A program made the translations under genes and the position numbers. A stretch of DNA of 64,000 bases from Pseudomonas fluorescens (GTDB lineage: Bacteria > Pseudomonadota > Gammaproteobacteria > Pseudomonadales > Pseudomonadaceae). The stretch is from contig NZ_MOBX01000003.1 of NCBI RefSeq assembly GCF_003732425.1, positions 806,001-870,000 of the forward strand, read 5' to 3'. The notes below the pieces were generated by a model. The model did no database searches. It was given only the letters and a program-made list of their open reading frames with translations, and had not been told where the DNA came from. Below, piece after piece: positions 10,616 through 19,511 of the stretch (the first letter of the stretch is position 1; every line of letters begins with the position of its first letter).

Positions 10616-11362
10616 TCAGGGTCTGTAGAGGTGAGCATGCCCCGCGCGATACAACGATGACTCGCTGAACACTTCACTGCCCAGCACCCGGCCCACCAGA
10701 ATCAACGCCGTACGCCGAAACCCTTTGGCCGCAACCTTCCCGGCAATATCCGCCAGCGTCCCCACCACCCAATCCTGATCTGGCCACGTCGCCCGGTGAA
10801 TCACCGCAATCGGGCAATCCGCACCGTAATGCGGCAGCAGCTCCGCCAGAATCTTGTCCAGATGATTGACCCCCAGATGAATCGCCATGGTCGCGCCATG
10901 CTGCGCCAGGCTGCCCAGCTCTTCGCCCGCCGGCATGGCGGTTTTATCGGCGTAGCGGGTCAGAATCACGCTTTGCGACACGTCCGGCAACGTCAGTTCC
11001 GCACCCAGCAACGCCGCACAGGCTGCGGTGGCAGTCACGCCCGGAATGATCTCAAACGGAATATTCAACTCACGCAGATAACGAATCTGCTCTCCAATCG
11101 CGCCATACAGACTCGGATCGCCGGAATGTACCCGCGCCACATCCTGACCCTTGGCATGCGCGGTCTTGATCAGTTCGATGATCTGTTCCAGGTGCAGTTC
11201 GGCGCTGTTCACCACCGTTTCAGCTTGATGGCCGTCGAGCACCGTCGCCGGCACCAGCGAACCTGCGTAGATAATCACCGGGCAGCTGCGGATCAGCCGC
11301 TGGCCTTTGACGGTGATCAGTTCCGGGTCGCCGGGGCCGGCGCCAATGAAGTAGACGGTCAT
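10616..11362 (-). CDS. cobM: Precorrin-4 C11-methyltransferase
   Basis: The 248-residue SAM-dependent methylase has the corrin methyltransferase fold: MTVYFIGAGPGDPELITVKG at the N-terminus, HSGDPSLYGAIGEQIRYL, the GVTATAACAALLGAELTLP loop and VILTRYADKT. It adds the C-11 methyl group to precorrin-4, giving precorrin-5 in the aerobic B12 pathway. An upstream in-frame start would add 16 residues that do not match the family, so the ATG at 11362 is used. It is the last gene of the riboswitch-led cbtB-cbtA-cobE-cobM operon. Confidence 0.93.
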   Translation of the reverse strand: MTVYFIGAGPGDPELITVKGQRLIRSCPVIIYAGSLVPATVLDGHQAETVVNSAELHLEQIIELIKTAHAKGQDVARVHSGDPSLYGAIGEQIRYLRELNIPFEIIPGVTATAACAALLGAELTLPDVSQSVILTRYADKTAMPAGEELGSLAQHGATMAIHLGVNHLDKILAELLPHYGADCPIAVIHRATWPDQDWVVGTLADIAGKVAAKGFRRTALILVGRVLGSEVFSESSLYRAGHAHLYRP

Positions 11363-11443
11363 CGTTAAATCCTGAGTAAAAGAGGGCATGACCGCGTTGC
11401 AGATGAACAACGCTCATGATCAATGGCGGGGATTATCGGGATT

Positions 11444-11857
11444 TTACGCCGCGCCGGCCAATGCCAACGTGGCCTGAGCGTATTTCTGCCGGGAAATCAG
11501 CAGTTTTGCCGGGGCTTGAATCAGTTGTTCGGCGAGGGCCAGTGCCGCACTTTCGGCGACGCCATAGCAACCGGTGCGTTCGTAAGCGATTTGTGAATGG
11601 TGACTGAGCCGCTGTTGGTAGCTGGCCAACTCGTCACTGCTGAAGTACAGCAAGGGCAGGGCCAGTTGTGCAGCAAGTTCTTGCAGGCCCGGCTCGTCAC
11701 GCTTCAAGTCGATGCTGGCCAATGCCTTCACCGCCTCAAGCTCAATGCGATGCGCCTGCAACGCTTGATCGAGTAACGCGCGCAGCGTGCTGGCCGGGCA
11801 GCCGCGTTGGCAGCCCAGACCGACCACAAAGGTCGGCACTGCGCGGTCATCGGTCAT
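11444..11857 (-). CDS. cobE: CobE, CbiG C-terminal-domain protein
   Basis: The 137-residue protein begins MTDDRAVPTFVVGLGCQRGC and has the CbiG C-terminal features VVGLGCQRGCP, LASIDLKRDEPGLQELA and the late block GCYGVAESAALALA. CobE in aerobic cobalamin producers is a small protein of this fold; its exact biochemical role is not settled. The ATG overlaps the stop codon of cbtA as ATGA (11857-11854), so translation should be coupled. Confidence 0.88.
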   Translation of the reverse strand: MTDDRAVPTFVVGLGCQRGCPASTLRALLDQALQAHRIELEAVKALASIDLKRDEPGLQELAAQLALPLLYFSSDELASYQQRLSHHSQIAYERTGCYGVAESAALALAEQLIQAPAKLLISRQKYAQATLALAGAA

Positions 11858-12552
11858 ACGTGGTATTGACCATCGCTTTTGCGGCGGAACAACCAGGCAC
11901 TGATCAGGCCCAGGGCCAACCAGAAAGCCACGTTGGTCAACTGCGAAGCGATTTTGAACTGAGCTTCCAATGCCTCCGGCGCGAGCATCGAATGCACTTC
12001 CGGTTGCGGTGCGCCGATCACATGGGGCACGGCGAGGATGGCCACACCGAGGATTTTCATCAGCCAGTGACGGCCGAACACGATAAGGGCCAGGCCGACA
12101 GCGGTAGAGGCGGCCGTACCGATCCACCACGTCTGCCGCGAAGCCAGATCGGCCGCAGCGGTGCCGGGCAGTTCAGGCGGCAGGCCCAAGGTCGGTGCAA
12201 GCACGAAAGTCGCATAACCGGCCAGGCCCCAGAGCAGGCCCTGCGAGGTCTTGGTCGGAGCGCGCAGGGTGTACAGGCCCGCGAGCATCAGGGCGAAACC
12301 GACGGCCACTACCAGATTGCCACCCGTGGTCGAAACCACACGCTGCCAGCCGTTTTCCGGCTCCCAGGCTTCGGCATCGTGGGTGTGCGCAGCCACGCCA
12401 GCGGCGTGTTCGTGAACCGCCACCGGCTCGGACTTCTCGAAGGTTTCAGCCTGCAGAATCAACGGGGAAACCCAGAAGCTTTGCAGCAGGGTGAGGAGCA
12501 GGGCGGCCAGCAGACCGGTGAAGCCTGCGGTTTGCGCAATACGCTTGATCAT
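11854..12552 (-). CDS. cbtA: Cobalt transporter subunit CbtA
   Basis: The 232-residue protein starts MIKRIAQTAGFTGLLAALLL and has about five transmembrane helices. After helix 1 there is a histidine-rich periplasmic-type loop (HEHAAGVAAHTHDAEAW) that can bind metal. This is the CbtA family, predicted as a cobalt permease from its constant link to B12 riboswitches and CbtB. Seven residues encoded upstream of Met (from 12573) overlap cbtB and are left out. The end is coupled to cobE. Confidence 0.9.
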   Translation of the reverse strand: MIKRIAQTAGFTGLLAALLLTLLQSFWVSPLILQAETFEKSEPVAVHEHAAGVAAHTHDAEAWEPENGWQRVVSTTGGNLVVAVGFALMLAGLYTLRAPTKTSQGLLWGLAGYATFVLAPTLGLPPELPGTAAADLASRQTWWIGTAASTAVGLALIVFGRHWLMKILGVAILAVPHVIGAPQPEVHSMLAPEALEAQFKIASQLTNVAFWLALGLISAWLFRRKSDGQYHV

Positions 12553-12563
12553 GTCGGCAAGCC

Positions 12564-12761
12564 TCAGTGGCACGGGAACGCGGCGCTGTGGCGGGTATCG
12601 TGGGCGGCGTTGTGTACCGCTTCGATGTGTGAGAAACCGGCGAAATACACCAGGCTGGCGCCGAGGATCGACGCGAAGATAGCGGCGGTCAGGCGTTGGC
12701 TCAGGGTGGTGGTGCTGGCGATTTTGTCCGTGTTGTTGCCGGTGCTGCTGATGATCGACAT
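12564..12761 (-). CDS. cbtB: Cobalt transporter subunit CbtB
   Basis: The 65-residue protein, starting MSIISSTGNNTDKIAS, has one transmembrane helix (AAIFASILGASLVYFAGF) and a C-terminal metal-binding tail rich in histidine (HNAAHDTRHSAAFPCH). CbtB is the small partner of CbtA. It is the first gene of the operon, directly behind the cobalamin riboswitch, so cobalt import should stop when B12 is plentiful. Confidence 0.9.
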   Translation of the reverse strand: MSIISSTGNNTDKIASTTTLSQRLTAAIFASILGASLVYFAGFSHIEAVHNAAHDTRHSAAFPCH

Positions 12762-12894
12762 GGCGCTTCCCTCTGGAGTGTCAGTGGGTGAATAGAGCGC
12801 ATGAAAACCCCTGCGGGTCGGGCTCGCAGAGGTTCGAACAGCGCCCGCCCACCGCGGGTTTGTTATGTTCAGCGCCGCACAAATGCGGGCTGTG

Positions 12895-13075
12895 TGTTGC
12901 GGGCCGGTCTCCGGGCTCACGAGGGGTTGGCGTCAGGCCGACCTGCAAGCGTCACCTTCCCATGCCGTGCTGGCACAGTGGATCTGACGCTTCGCTCGCT
13001 TACCGTTGCGGGGGCAGCACCGGACTGACATGGGCTTGAGTAAAGCACATGATTCACCGGTTTCCCGTTTCACCC
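12895..13075 (-). promoter_or_regulatory. Cobalamin riboswitch upstream of cbtB
   Basis: Read on the minus strand, the region has the B12-box elements in order: GGTGAAACGGGAAACCGGTG (P2), GGTGCTGCCCCCGCAACGGT (J6/3 core), GCATGGGAAGG, and the terminal B12 box GAGCCCGGAGACCGGCC near 12901-12920. It precedes cbtB by about 130 nt. Adenosylcobalamin or a related corrinoid should turn the cbtB-cbtA-cobE-cobM operon off. Confidence 0.93.
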
Positions 13076-13111
13076 TGTGAAGGGCACCCGTAACAAGGTC
13101 TGTAGGAGAGC

Positions 13112-14033
13112 ATGGGGTTGGGTTTTTAGTCAATTTTTTGGGGTGGGTCCGTTGCTGCGGGTGTGGCTGATTACGGTTCCGCCCTTACGGCGGGTCACTT
13201 TTGGCAAACGCCCCAAAAGTAACCAAAAGGGCTTGCTCCTACGTGCGGCCCGCTCGCTGGGGCTCGGGGTTCCTTCGCTCCGGGATCGATCCGGGCGCAG
13301 CGTCTCCGGTTTGCTTCGCTGCACCTACTCTCGCTGTGTTTGGCTTCGCCAAACGGTCGCTGCGCTCCCACGCCCGGATCAATCCCTCCACTCAGCCTTC
13401 CGACGTCGCCCGCGGATCAAGATCAAAAGCAGGCGAGCTGACACTCGGCCTATTGAGTGGTGAAGAGCGGGTGTTCGGCTTTGGTTCGGTGTTGGATTAT
13501 CCCCTTACCTCAACCCTCTCCCGAGGGAGAGGGCGCCGATTTTTGGGCTTTTCAACATTTGAGTTCAAAGCGGTGTCGCACGTCGGCGTATCTCCCCCAA
13601 ACACCTCGATCAGTCCCCGCTCCCTACGGTCGGTCCAACGTTTCGGAAGGGCTAGGGTGAGGGGCTTTTGATCTGGCTTTTGATCTGGCTTTTGATCTGG
13701 CTTGTGATCTTGCTTTGGCTTTGGCTTTGGCTTTTGATCTTTTGCCCCATCGGCAGGCCGAGCGAAGGTGTTCATCCGGGGGTTAGGCGCGCAGCGCCGT
13801 GCGGCGTAGCCGCATACATCGAGAGGAGGTGCAGCGAAGCAAACCGTAGGCGATGCCCCCGGATGGACACCGTAGCGAGGGAACACTGAGCCTCAGCGAA
13901 GTGCCGTACGCCAGGGGCAAAGCCTTTTGGTTCCTTTTTGGCGTTTGAAAAAGGGACTCGCTGTAAGAGCGAAACCGCCAGCGGCGGCAACCGAAGCAAC
14001 GGATATGCTCACGTAACCAAAACCCAACCCCAT
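13112..14033. mobile_element. About 920-bp non-coding inverted-repeat element between the two riboswitches
   Basis: The termini are matching inverted repeats: ATGGGGTTGGGTTTTT at 13112 and its complement AAAACCCAACCCCAT ending at 14033. Two inner inverted pairs continue the symmetry: CAAACGCCCCAAAAGTAACC (13205) with its near complement ending at 13947, and GGTTTGCTTCGCTGCACCT (about 13308) with its complement at 13825-13845. The centre holds another repeat (13502-13664) and four tandem 12-mers GGCTTTTGATCT (13663-13710). No reading frame looks like a real protein; the longest encode Arg/Pro/Lys-rich shadow sequence. It behaves like a non-autonomous, possibly MITE-like or stem-loop element. 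No clear target-site duplication is seen. Confidence 0.7.
13502..13664. repeat. CCCTCACC..CCCTCTCCC repeat nested in the inverted-repeat element
   Basis: This copy begins ACCTCAACCCTCTCCCGAGG and ends GCTAGGGTGAGGGG. It shares landmarks with the copy at 19303: a CCGATTT block, TGAGTTCAA, GTCGGCGTA and AACACCTCG. The two therefore belong to one family of inverted repeats of about 150 bp. Confidence 0.75.
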
Positions 14034-14064
14034 TGACCCGTAACCACCCGATGCGTAGCCTTGC

Positions 14065-14256
14065 GCATTCGAGGTTCTTCGGCCGTTGCCGAAGCTAAGA
14101 AGGGAACGCGGTCAATGCCGCGGCTGCCCCCGCAACTGTGAACGGTGATGTTCGCTGCCACGCCACTGCCAGCTCAACTGACGAGCCAGCGGGAAGGCGC
14201 AGCAAACGCCAGGCCCCGCGCCTGAACACCGTCAGCCAGGAGACCTGCCTCGTCAC
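14065..14256 (+). promoter_or_regulatory. Cobalamin riboswitch upstream of cobW
   Basis: The plus strand carries GAGGTTCTTCGG, AAGAAGGGAACGCGGT, the core GCGGCTGCCCCCGCAACTGT, GCCACTGCC, GCGGGAAGGCG and the terminal B12 box GTCAGCCAGGAGACCTGCC (14231-14249). All are textbook cobalamin-riboswitch elements. It lies about 110 nt ahead of cobW and should repress cobW-cobN-chlI/chlD when corrinoid is present. Confidence 0.96.
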
Positions 14257-14365
14257 AGATTCTCACTACAACCGGGCGGGGTGATCCGGTGGCGAACGCT
14301 TCCGGCGCGCACGCGCGTGGCCGGTTCTCGTCCCGTATGCCCGCCGCTTGCCAAAGGGCATACCG

Positions 14366-15436
14366 ATGAAAACACTGGCCAAACTCCCCGTCACCATCGT
14401 CACCGGCTTCCTCGGTTCGGGCAAAACCACGCTGCTGCGGCACATGCTCGACAACGCGCAGGGCCGTCGCATCGCGGTGATCGTCAACGAGTTCGGCGAG
14501 TTGGGCATTGACGGTGAAATCCTCAAGCAATGCACCATCGGTTGCACCGAAGAAGAAGCCACCGGCCGCGTTTACGAGCTGGCCAACGGCTGCCTGTGCT
14601 GCACCGTTCAGGAAGAGTTCTTCCCGGTGATGCGTGAACTGGTCGCGCGTCGCGGCGACCTCGACCACATCCTCATTGAAACCTCGGGCCTGGCCCTGCC
14701 AAAACCGCTGGTGCAAGCCTTCCAGTGGCCGGAAATCCGCAGCGCCTGCACCGTTGACGCAGTGATCACCGTGGTCGACAGCCCGGCCGTCGCTGCTGGC
14801 ACCTTCGCTGCGTTCCCGGACCAGGTCGACGCCCAGCGTAAACTCGACCCGAACCTCGATCACGAGTCGCCGCTGCACGAGCTGTTCGCCGACCAACTGG
14901 CCAGCGCCGACCTGGTGATCCTCAACAAGGCCGACCAGACCAGCGCGGAAGATCTCGCGCGGGTCCGCGCCGAAGTCGCCGAAGAGCTGCCGCCAGCGGT
15001 GAAAATCATCGAAGCCAGCAATGGCCGCTTGCCGCTGGACGTGCTGATCGGCCTCGGCGCCGGTTCCGAGGAACACATCGACAGCCGTCACAGCCATCAC
15101 GATCATCACCACGACGGTGATGACGATCACGACGACCACGATCACGACGCTTTCGATTCGATCTCCATCGAACTGCCGCAAGCCGATGAAAGCCTGCTGC
15201 TCGACGCGCTGACGCAACTGGTGGTCAAGCACGGCATCCTCCGTGTCAAAGGCTTCGCGGCGATTCCGAACAAGCCAATGCGTCTGCTGATCCAGGGCGT
15301 GGGTACGCGTTTCGACAAGCATTTCGACCGTCAGTGGGGCGCCGATGAAGCACGCGTGACGCGTCTGGTGCTGATCGGCCAGGAACTCGACGCCGCCCAA
15401 CTCGAAGCGCAACTGCGCGCCGCGCTCAGCGTTTAA
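14366..15436 (+). CDS. cobW: CobW-type metal chaperone GTPase
   Basis: The 356-residue COG0523 GTPase has a Walker A motif GFLGSGKTT (residues 14-22), the metal-binding CLCC (Cys76, Cys78, Cys79), ETSGLALP, the guanine motif NKAD, and a His/Asp-rich metal tract near residues 235-258 (HSHHDHHHDGDDDHDDHDHD). CobW is thought to deliver Co(II) to the CobN-containing chelatase. The ATG at 14366 gives the family start MKTLAKLPVTIVTG; six extra residues are possible from 14348. The stop is three bases before cobN, so the two are one transcript. Confidence 0.95.
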   Translation: MKTLAKLPVTIVTGFLGSGKTTLLRHMLDNAQGRRIAVIVNEFGELGIDGEILKQCTIGCTEEEATGRVYELANGCLCCTVQEEFFPVMRELVARRGDLDHILIETSGLALPKPLVQAFQWPEIRSACTVDAVITVVDSPAVAAGTFAAFPDQVDAQRKLDPNLDHESPLHELFADQLASADLVILNKADQTSAEDLARVRAEVAEELPPAVKIIEASNGRLPLDVLIGLGAGSEEHIDSRHSHHDHHHDGDDDHDDHDHDAFDSISIELPQADESLLLDALTQLVVKHGILRVKGFAAIPNKPMRLLIQGVGTRFDKHFDRQWGADEARVTRLVLIGQELDAAQLEAQLRAALSV

Positions 15437-15439
15437 GCC

Positions 15440-18400
15440 ATGCACCTGCTCAGGACCCAGCCCGGCGGTTTCGTCTCGGATGACAACATTGCCGACCTTG
15501 GCCAAACCCCCGCCGAGCTGGTGATCCTGTGCAGCGGCGACTCCAGCCTCGCGCTGCTTGCCGAAGCCGCGCAGCAATTGCCCGAAGATTACCCGAGCCT
15601 GCGTCTGGCCAACCCGATGCAGGTGCAGAATCACGCATCGGTCGATCTGTACGTCGACGAAGTGCTGCGCCACGCCAGGGTCATTTTGATTTCGCTGCAC
15701 GGCGGTATCGCTTATTGGCGCTACGGCGTCGAGCGCTTGGTCGAGTTATCCGAGCGCGGTGTGCAGGTGATTCTGGTGCCGGGCGATGACCGTCCCGATC
15801 CGGAACTCAGCGACCTGAGCACCGTTAACGCCGTGGATCGTGATCGCCTCTGGCAGTTCTTGCGTCAGGGCGGTCTGGGCAATGCGCTGGATTTCTTCCG
15901 CTGTCTGGCCAACCGTTGGCTGGCTCGCGATTACGCTTGGGAAGAACCGCAGACGCTGCCGCGCACGGCGATTTACCATCCGAACAAAACCTCCGCCGCA
16001 CTGAGTGACTGGCAAACCGAATGGCTGCCGGAAAACCCGGTGGCGGCGGTGCTGTTTTACCGCTCGCATTTGCAAGCGGCGAACACCGCGTTTATCGATG
16101 TGTTCTGTCAGCGCTTGCAGGCGGCGGGGCTGAATCCGCTGCCGATCGCCGTGGCCAGTTTGAAAGAACCCGGCTGCCTGGCGGTGGTCGAGGATTGGCT
16201 GGATGAAGTCGAGGCGGGGGTGATTCTCAACACCACCGGGTTTGCCCAGTCCAGCCCTGAGGCACCGCACTTGCGGCCGTTTCGCCGCAATATCCCGGTG
16301 ATTCAGGCGATCTGCGCGCAGGACAATGAACCCGGCTGGCGCGACAGCGAGCAAGGCCTCGGCCCGCGCGATCTGGCCATGCACATTGCCTTGCCGGAAC
16401 TCGACGGGCGCATCATCAGCCGGCCGATCAGCTTCAAGGATCTGGCCTGGCGCAGCGAGCGCAGCCAATCCGATGTGGTCTGCTACCGCGCACAACCTGA
16501 GCGCATGGATTTTGTCGCCGAACTGGCGCGGCGCTGGATCGATCTGGCGCGAGTGCCGAATGGCGAAAAACGCATTGCGCTCATCCTTGCCAACTACCCG
16601 ACCCGCGATGGCCGCATCGGCAACGGTGTCGGTCTCGACACGCCGGCAGCGGCGCTGAATATCCTGCGAGCGTTGCAGGCTGAGGGTTATCCGCTCACGG
16701 CTGAGCTGCCGAGTAGCGGCACCGAGTTGATCCAGCAATTGCTCGGTGGCGTCAGCAACGATCTCGACACGATTGATCTGCGCCCGTGCCAGCAAAGTCT
16801 GGCAATGGACGCTTACCTGACGATGTTCAACGCGCTGCCGGAAGCTAATCGCAGCGCTGTGATCGAACGCTGGGGCGCTCCGCAAAACGATCCGATGTGC
16901 CGCGACGGCCGGATGATGATTGCCGGTCTGCGCTTTGGCCTGACCTTCGTCGGTATTCAACCGGCGCGCGGTTATCAGGTCGATCCGAGCGCGGTCTACC
17001 ACGACCCGGATCTGGTGCCGCCGCACGCTTACCTGGCGTTCTATTTCTGGTTGCGCAACACCTATGGCGCCCACGGCGTGATCCACGTTGGCAAGCACGG
17101 CAACCTTGAATGGCTGCCGGGCAAAGGCGTCGGTCTTTCGGAGAACTGCTGGCCGGACGCGTTGCTCGGTCCGCTGCCGAACATTTATCCGTTTATCGTC
17201 AATGACCCGGGCGAGGGCGCGCAGGCCAAACGGCGCACGCAAGCGGTGATCATCGACCACTTGATGCCGCCGCTGACTCGCGCCGAAACCTACGGCCCGT
17301 TGCGCAATCTGGAGCTGCTGGCCGACGAGTATTACGAAGCGCAGCTGCTCGATCCGCGCCGCGCCCGTGAGTTGCAGCGCGACATTCTGCAACTGGTGCG
17401 CGAGACGCAGATCGACCGCGAACTGCAACTCGATGCCGCGCTGGACAGCGACGCCGATGCGGCGATCTGGCTGCCGCGCCTCGATACCTATTTGTGTGAT
17501 CTGAAGGAATCGCAGATTCGCGATGGCTTGCACATTTTCGGCGAGTCGCCGACGGGACGTTTGCGTATCGACACGTTGCTCGCGCTGCTACGGATTCCAC
17601 GTGGCGATGGCAAAGGCGCGCAGTCGAGTCTGTTGCGCGCATTGGCCAAAGCGTTCGAACTGGGTTTCGATCCGCTCGATTGCGCGCTGGCCGATCCCTG
17701 GACTGGCCCGCGCCCCGAAGCACTGCAAGCGCAAAGCGATGAAGTCTGGCGCACCGCTGGCGACACCCGCGAGCGCCTCGAGCTGTTTGCCGCAGCGTTG
17801 ATCTCCGAATCCCTACAAATCCCTTGTGGGAGCGAGCCTGCTCGCGAAGACGGAGTGTCAGCCGACATCAATTTACCTGGCACACCGCTTTCGCGAGCAG
17901 GCTCGCTCCCACAGGACCCGGGGTGGTCTGATGTAAATGTGATCATCCAGTCTCTGCGCGAAGTCGTGGCCCCACGCCTGGACGCTTGCGGCCCAGCGGA
18001 AATGCGCGGCCTGCTCGACGCCCTCAGCGGTCGCTTCGTCCCCGCCGGCCCGAGCGGTGCACCCAGCCGAGGTCGCCTCGACGTCCTGCCCACTGGCCGT
18101 AATTTCTACTCGGTGGACGTGCGCAACCTGCCGACCACCACCGCATGGCGCATCGGTTTCCAGTCCGCCACATTGATTCTTGAGCGTCACCTGCAAGACC
18201 ACGGCGATCACCTGCGCCAGCTCGGATTATCCGTGTGGGGCACCGCGACCATGCGCACTGGCGGCGATGACATTGCGCAGGCCATGGCGTTGATGGGCGT
18301 TCGTCCGGTGTGGGCCACGGGCAGTCAGCGCGTCGATGATTTCGAGATTCTGCCGCTGAGCTTGCTCGATCGTCCGCGCGTCGATGTCACGCTGCGAGTC

Positions 18401-19288
18401 TCCGGTTTTTTCCGCGATGCATTTGCCAATCTGATTCGCCTGTTCGATGCGGCGGTGCAGGCAGTAGCGGCACTCGACGAGCCGGACGATCTCAACCCGT
18501 TGGCGGCCAAAGTACGAGCCGAGCGCGAGGCGCTGTTGCAATCGGGCCTTGATGAGGACAGCGCGCGACGTCAGGCCGGATGGCGGATCTTCGGTGCCAA
18601 ACCCGGCGCGTACGGCGCAGGCGTGCAGGGCGCGATCGACGGTCGCTTGTGGCAGAGCCGCGAAGATCTCGCTGAGGTTTATCTGAATTGGGGTGCTTAC
18701 GCCTACGGCGGTGCCGACGAAGGCACCGCTGCGCGCGAGCAGTTCGTGCAGCGCCTGAGTCAGGTGCAAGCGGTGCTGCAGAATCAGGACAACCGCGAGC
18801 ACGACCTGCTCGATTCCAATGATTACTACCAGTTCCAGGGCGGCATGCTCGCAGCGGTGGAAAGCCTGCGCGGCGAAGCGGCGGCGAGTTATCACGGCGA
18901 TCACAGCCAACCGGATCTGCCGAAGATTCGCACCCTGAAAGAAGAGCTGAACCGGGTGATTCGCTCGCGAGCGGTCAATCCGAAATGGATCGACGGGGTC
19001 AAGCGCCACGGCTATAAAGGCGCGTTCGAAATGGCCGCGACGGTTGATAACCTGTTTGCCTTCGATGCGACGACGCAGTTGATCGACGATCATCAGTACG
19101 CATTGCTCGCGGATGCCTATTTGCTTGATCCTGCCACCCGGGAATTTGTTCGCGAGCATAATCCGCATGCGCTGCGGGACATGACCGAGCGAATGCTTGA
19201 GGCACAGCAGCGCGGGATGTGGCAGGAACCGGGGGCTTATAAAGAGGCGCTGGAGAATCTGCTGCTGGATATTGAGGAAGATATGTAG
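15440..19288 (+). CDS. cobN: Cobaltochelatase large subunit CobN
   Basis: The 1282-residue protein is the large subunit that binds hydrogenobyrinic acid a,c-diamide and inserts cobalt with ATP-hydrolysing partners. CobN/BchH landmarks include GVGLDTPAAALNILRALQAEGYPL, HYAYL-like PPHAYLAFYFWLRNTYGAHGV (18 residues shown in two parts), VGKHGNLEWLPGKG, and the C-terminal YQFQGGMLAAVESLRG and WIDGVKRHGYKGA. At about residues 796-825 the chain is interrupted by a translated REPIN (17825-17913), which reads CGSEPARED and later LSRAGSLPQ. It keeps frame, so the protein gains about 30 residues in a position between domains. Neighbours cobW and chlI/chlD complete the chelatase set. Confidence 0.95.
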   Translation: MHLLRTQPGGFVSDDNIADLGQTPAELVILCSGDSSLALLAEAAQQLPEDYPSLRLANPMQVQNHASVDLYVDEVLRHARVILISLHGGIAYWRYGVERLVELSERGVQVILVPGDDRPDPELSDLSTVNAVDRDRLWQFLRQGGLGNALDFFRCLANRWLARDYAWEEPQTLPRTAIYHPNKTSAALSDWQTEWLPENPVAAVLFYRSHLQAANTAFIDVFCQRLQAAGLNPLPIAVASLKEPGCLAVVEDWLDEVEAGVILNTTGFAQSSPEAPHLRPFRRNIPVIQAICAQDNEPGWRDSEQGLGPRDLAMHIALPELDGRIISRPISFKDLAWRSERSQSDVVCYRAQPERMDFVAELARRWIDLARVPNGEKRIALILANYPTRDGRIGNGVGLDTPAAALNILRALQAEGYPLTAELPSSGTELIQQLLGGVSNDLDTIDLRPCQQSLAMDAYLTMFNALPEANRSAVIERWGAPQNDPMCRDGRMMIAGLRFGLTFVGIQPARGYQVDPSAVYHDPDLVPPHAYLAFYFWLRNTYGAHGVIHVGKHGNLEWLPGKGVGLSENCWPDALLGPLPNIYPFIVNDPGEGAQAKRRTQAVIIDHLMPPLTRAETYGPLRNLELLADEYYEAQLLDPRRARELQRDILQLVRETQIDRELQLDAALDSDADAAIWLPRLDTYLCDLKESQIRDGLHIFGESPTGRLRIDTLLALLRIPRGDGKGAQSSLLRALAKAFELGFDPLDCALADPWTGPRPEALQAQSDEVWRTAGDTRERLELFAAALISESLQIPCGSEPAREDGVSADINLPGTPLSRAGSLPQDPGWSDVNVIIQSLREVVAPRLDACGPAEMRGLLDALSGRFVPAGPSGAPSRGRLDVLPTGRNFYSVDVRNLPTTTAWRIGFQSATLILERHLQDHGDHLRQLGLSVWGTATMRTGGDDIAQAMALMGVRPVWATGSQRVDDFEILPLSLLDRPRVDVTLRVSGFFRDAFANLIRLFDAAVQAVAALDEPDDLNPLAAKVRAEREALLQSGLDEDSARRQAGWRIFGAKPGAYGAGVQGAIDGRLWQSREDLAEVYLNWGAYAYGGADEGTAAREQFVQRLSQVQAVLQNQDNREHDLLDSNDYYQFQGGMLAAVESLRGEAAASYHGDHSQPDLPKIRTLKEELNRVIRSRAVNPKWIDGVKRHGYKGAFEMAATVDNLFAFDATTQLIDDHQYALLADAYLLDPATREFVREHNPHALRDMTERMLEAQQRGMWQEPGAYKEALENLLLDIEEDM
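17825..17913. repeat. REPIN inside the cobN coding sequence, in frame
   Basis: The segment is a complete inverted pair of the GAGCGAGC family, TGTGGGAGCGAGCCTGCTCG to CGAGCAGGCTCGCTCCCACA, identical in type to the intergenic copies. It lies wholly within the open cobN frame and adds no stop codon. The flanking cobN sequence resumes with VNVIIQSLREVVAPRLDACG. Confidence 0.95.
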
Positions 19289-19302
19289 CCGTTCAAAAGC
19301 TA

Positions 19303-19450
19303 CCCTCACCCCAGCCCTCTCCCGGAGGGAGAGGGGGCCGATTTGTGTTGGCTTTGAGGCCTGAGTTCAACTCGATAATTCAGGTCGGCGTACCTCGAAA
19401 GAACACCTCGGTCAGTTCCCTCTCCCTCCGGGCGAGGGCCAGGGTGAGGG
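19303..19450. repeat. CCCTCACCCC..CCCTCTCCC inverted repeat
   Basis: It begins CCCTCACCCCAGCCCTCTCC and ends with the near complement GGGCCAGGGTGAGGG-type arm (GGCGAGGGCCAGGGTGAGGG). It fills the space between cobN and the chelatase ATPase gene, so the two genes are probably joined by read-through across it. It is related to the nested copy at 13502-13664. Confidence 0.85.
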
Positions 19451-19511
19451 CCACCCCGACTGACACACCACCACACCAAGAACACCCAAGACCACGACAG
19501 AGAAAACCCAA

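Noticed and set aside
13497..13886. Frame encoding Lys-Pro-Asp-Gln repeats in the inverted-repeat element
   Set aside because: The repeats come from the tandem GGCTTTTGATCT units; no ribosome site and no other coding signs.
13200..14000. Several Arg/Ser-rich frames in the same element
   Set aside because: They arise from the arms of the inverted repeat and have no coding character.
14174..15700. Open frame of 508 codons opposite the riboswitch and cobW
   Set aside because: It runs through the cobalamin riboswitch and opposite an unmistakable CobW; shadow.
15746..17533. Open frame of 595 codons opposite cobN
   Set aside because: Shadow of CobN; composition biased to Arg/Gln/His and no domain.
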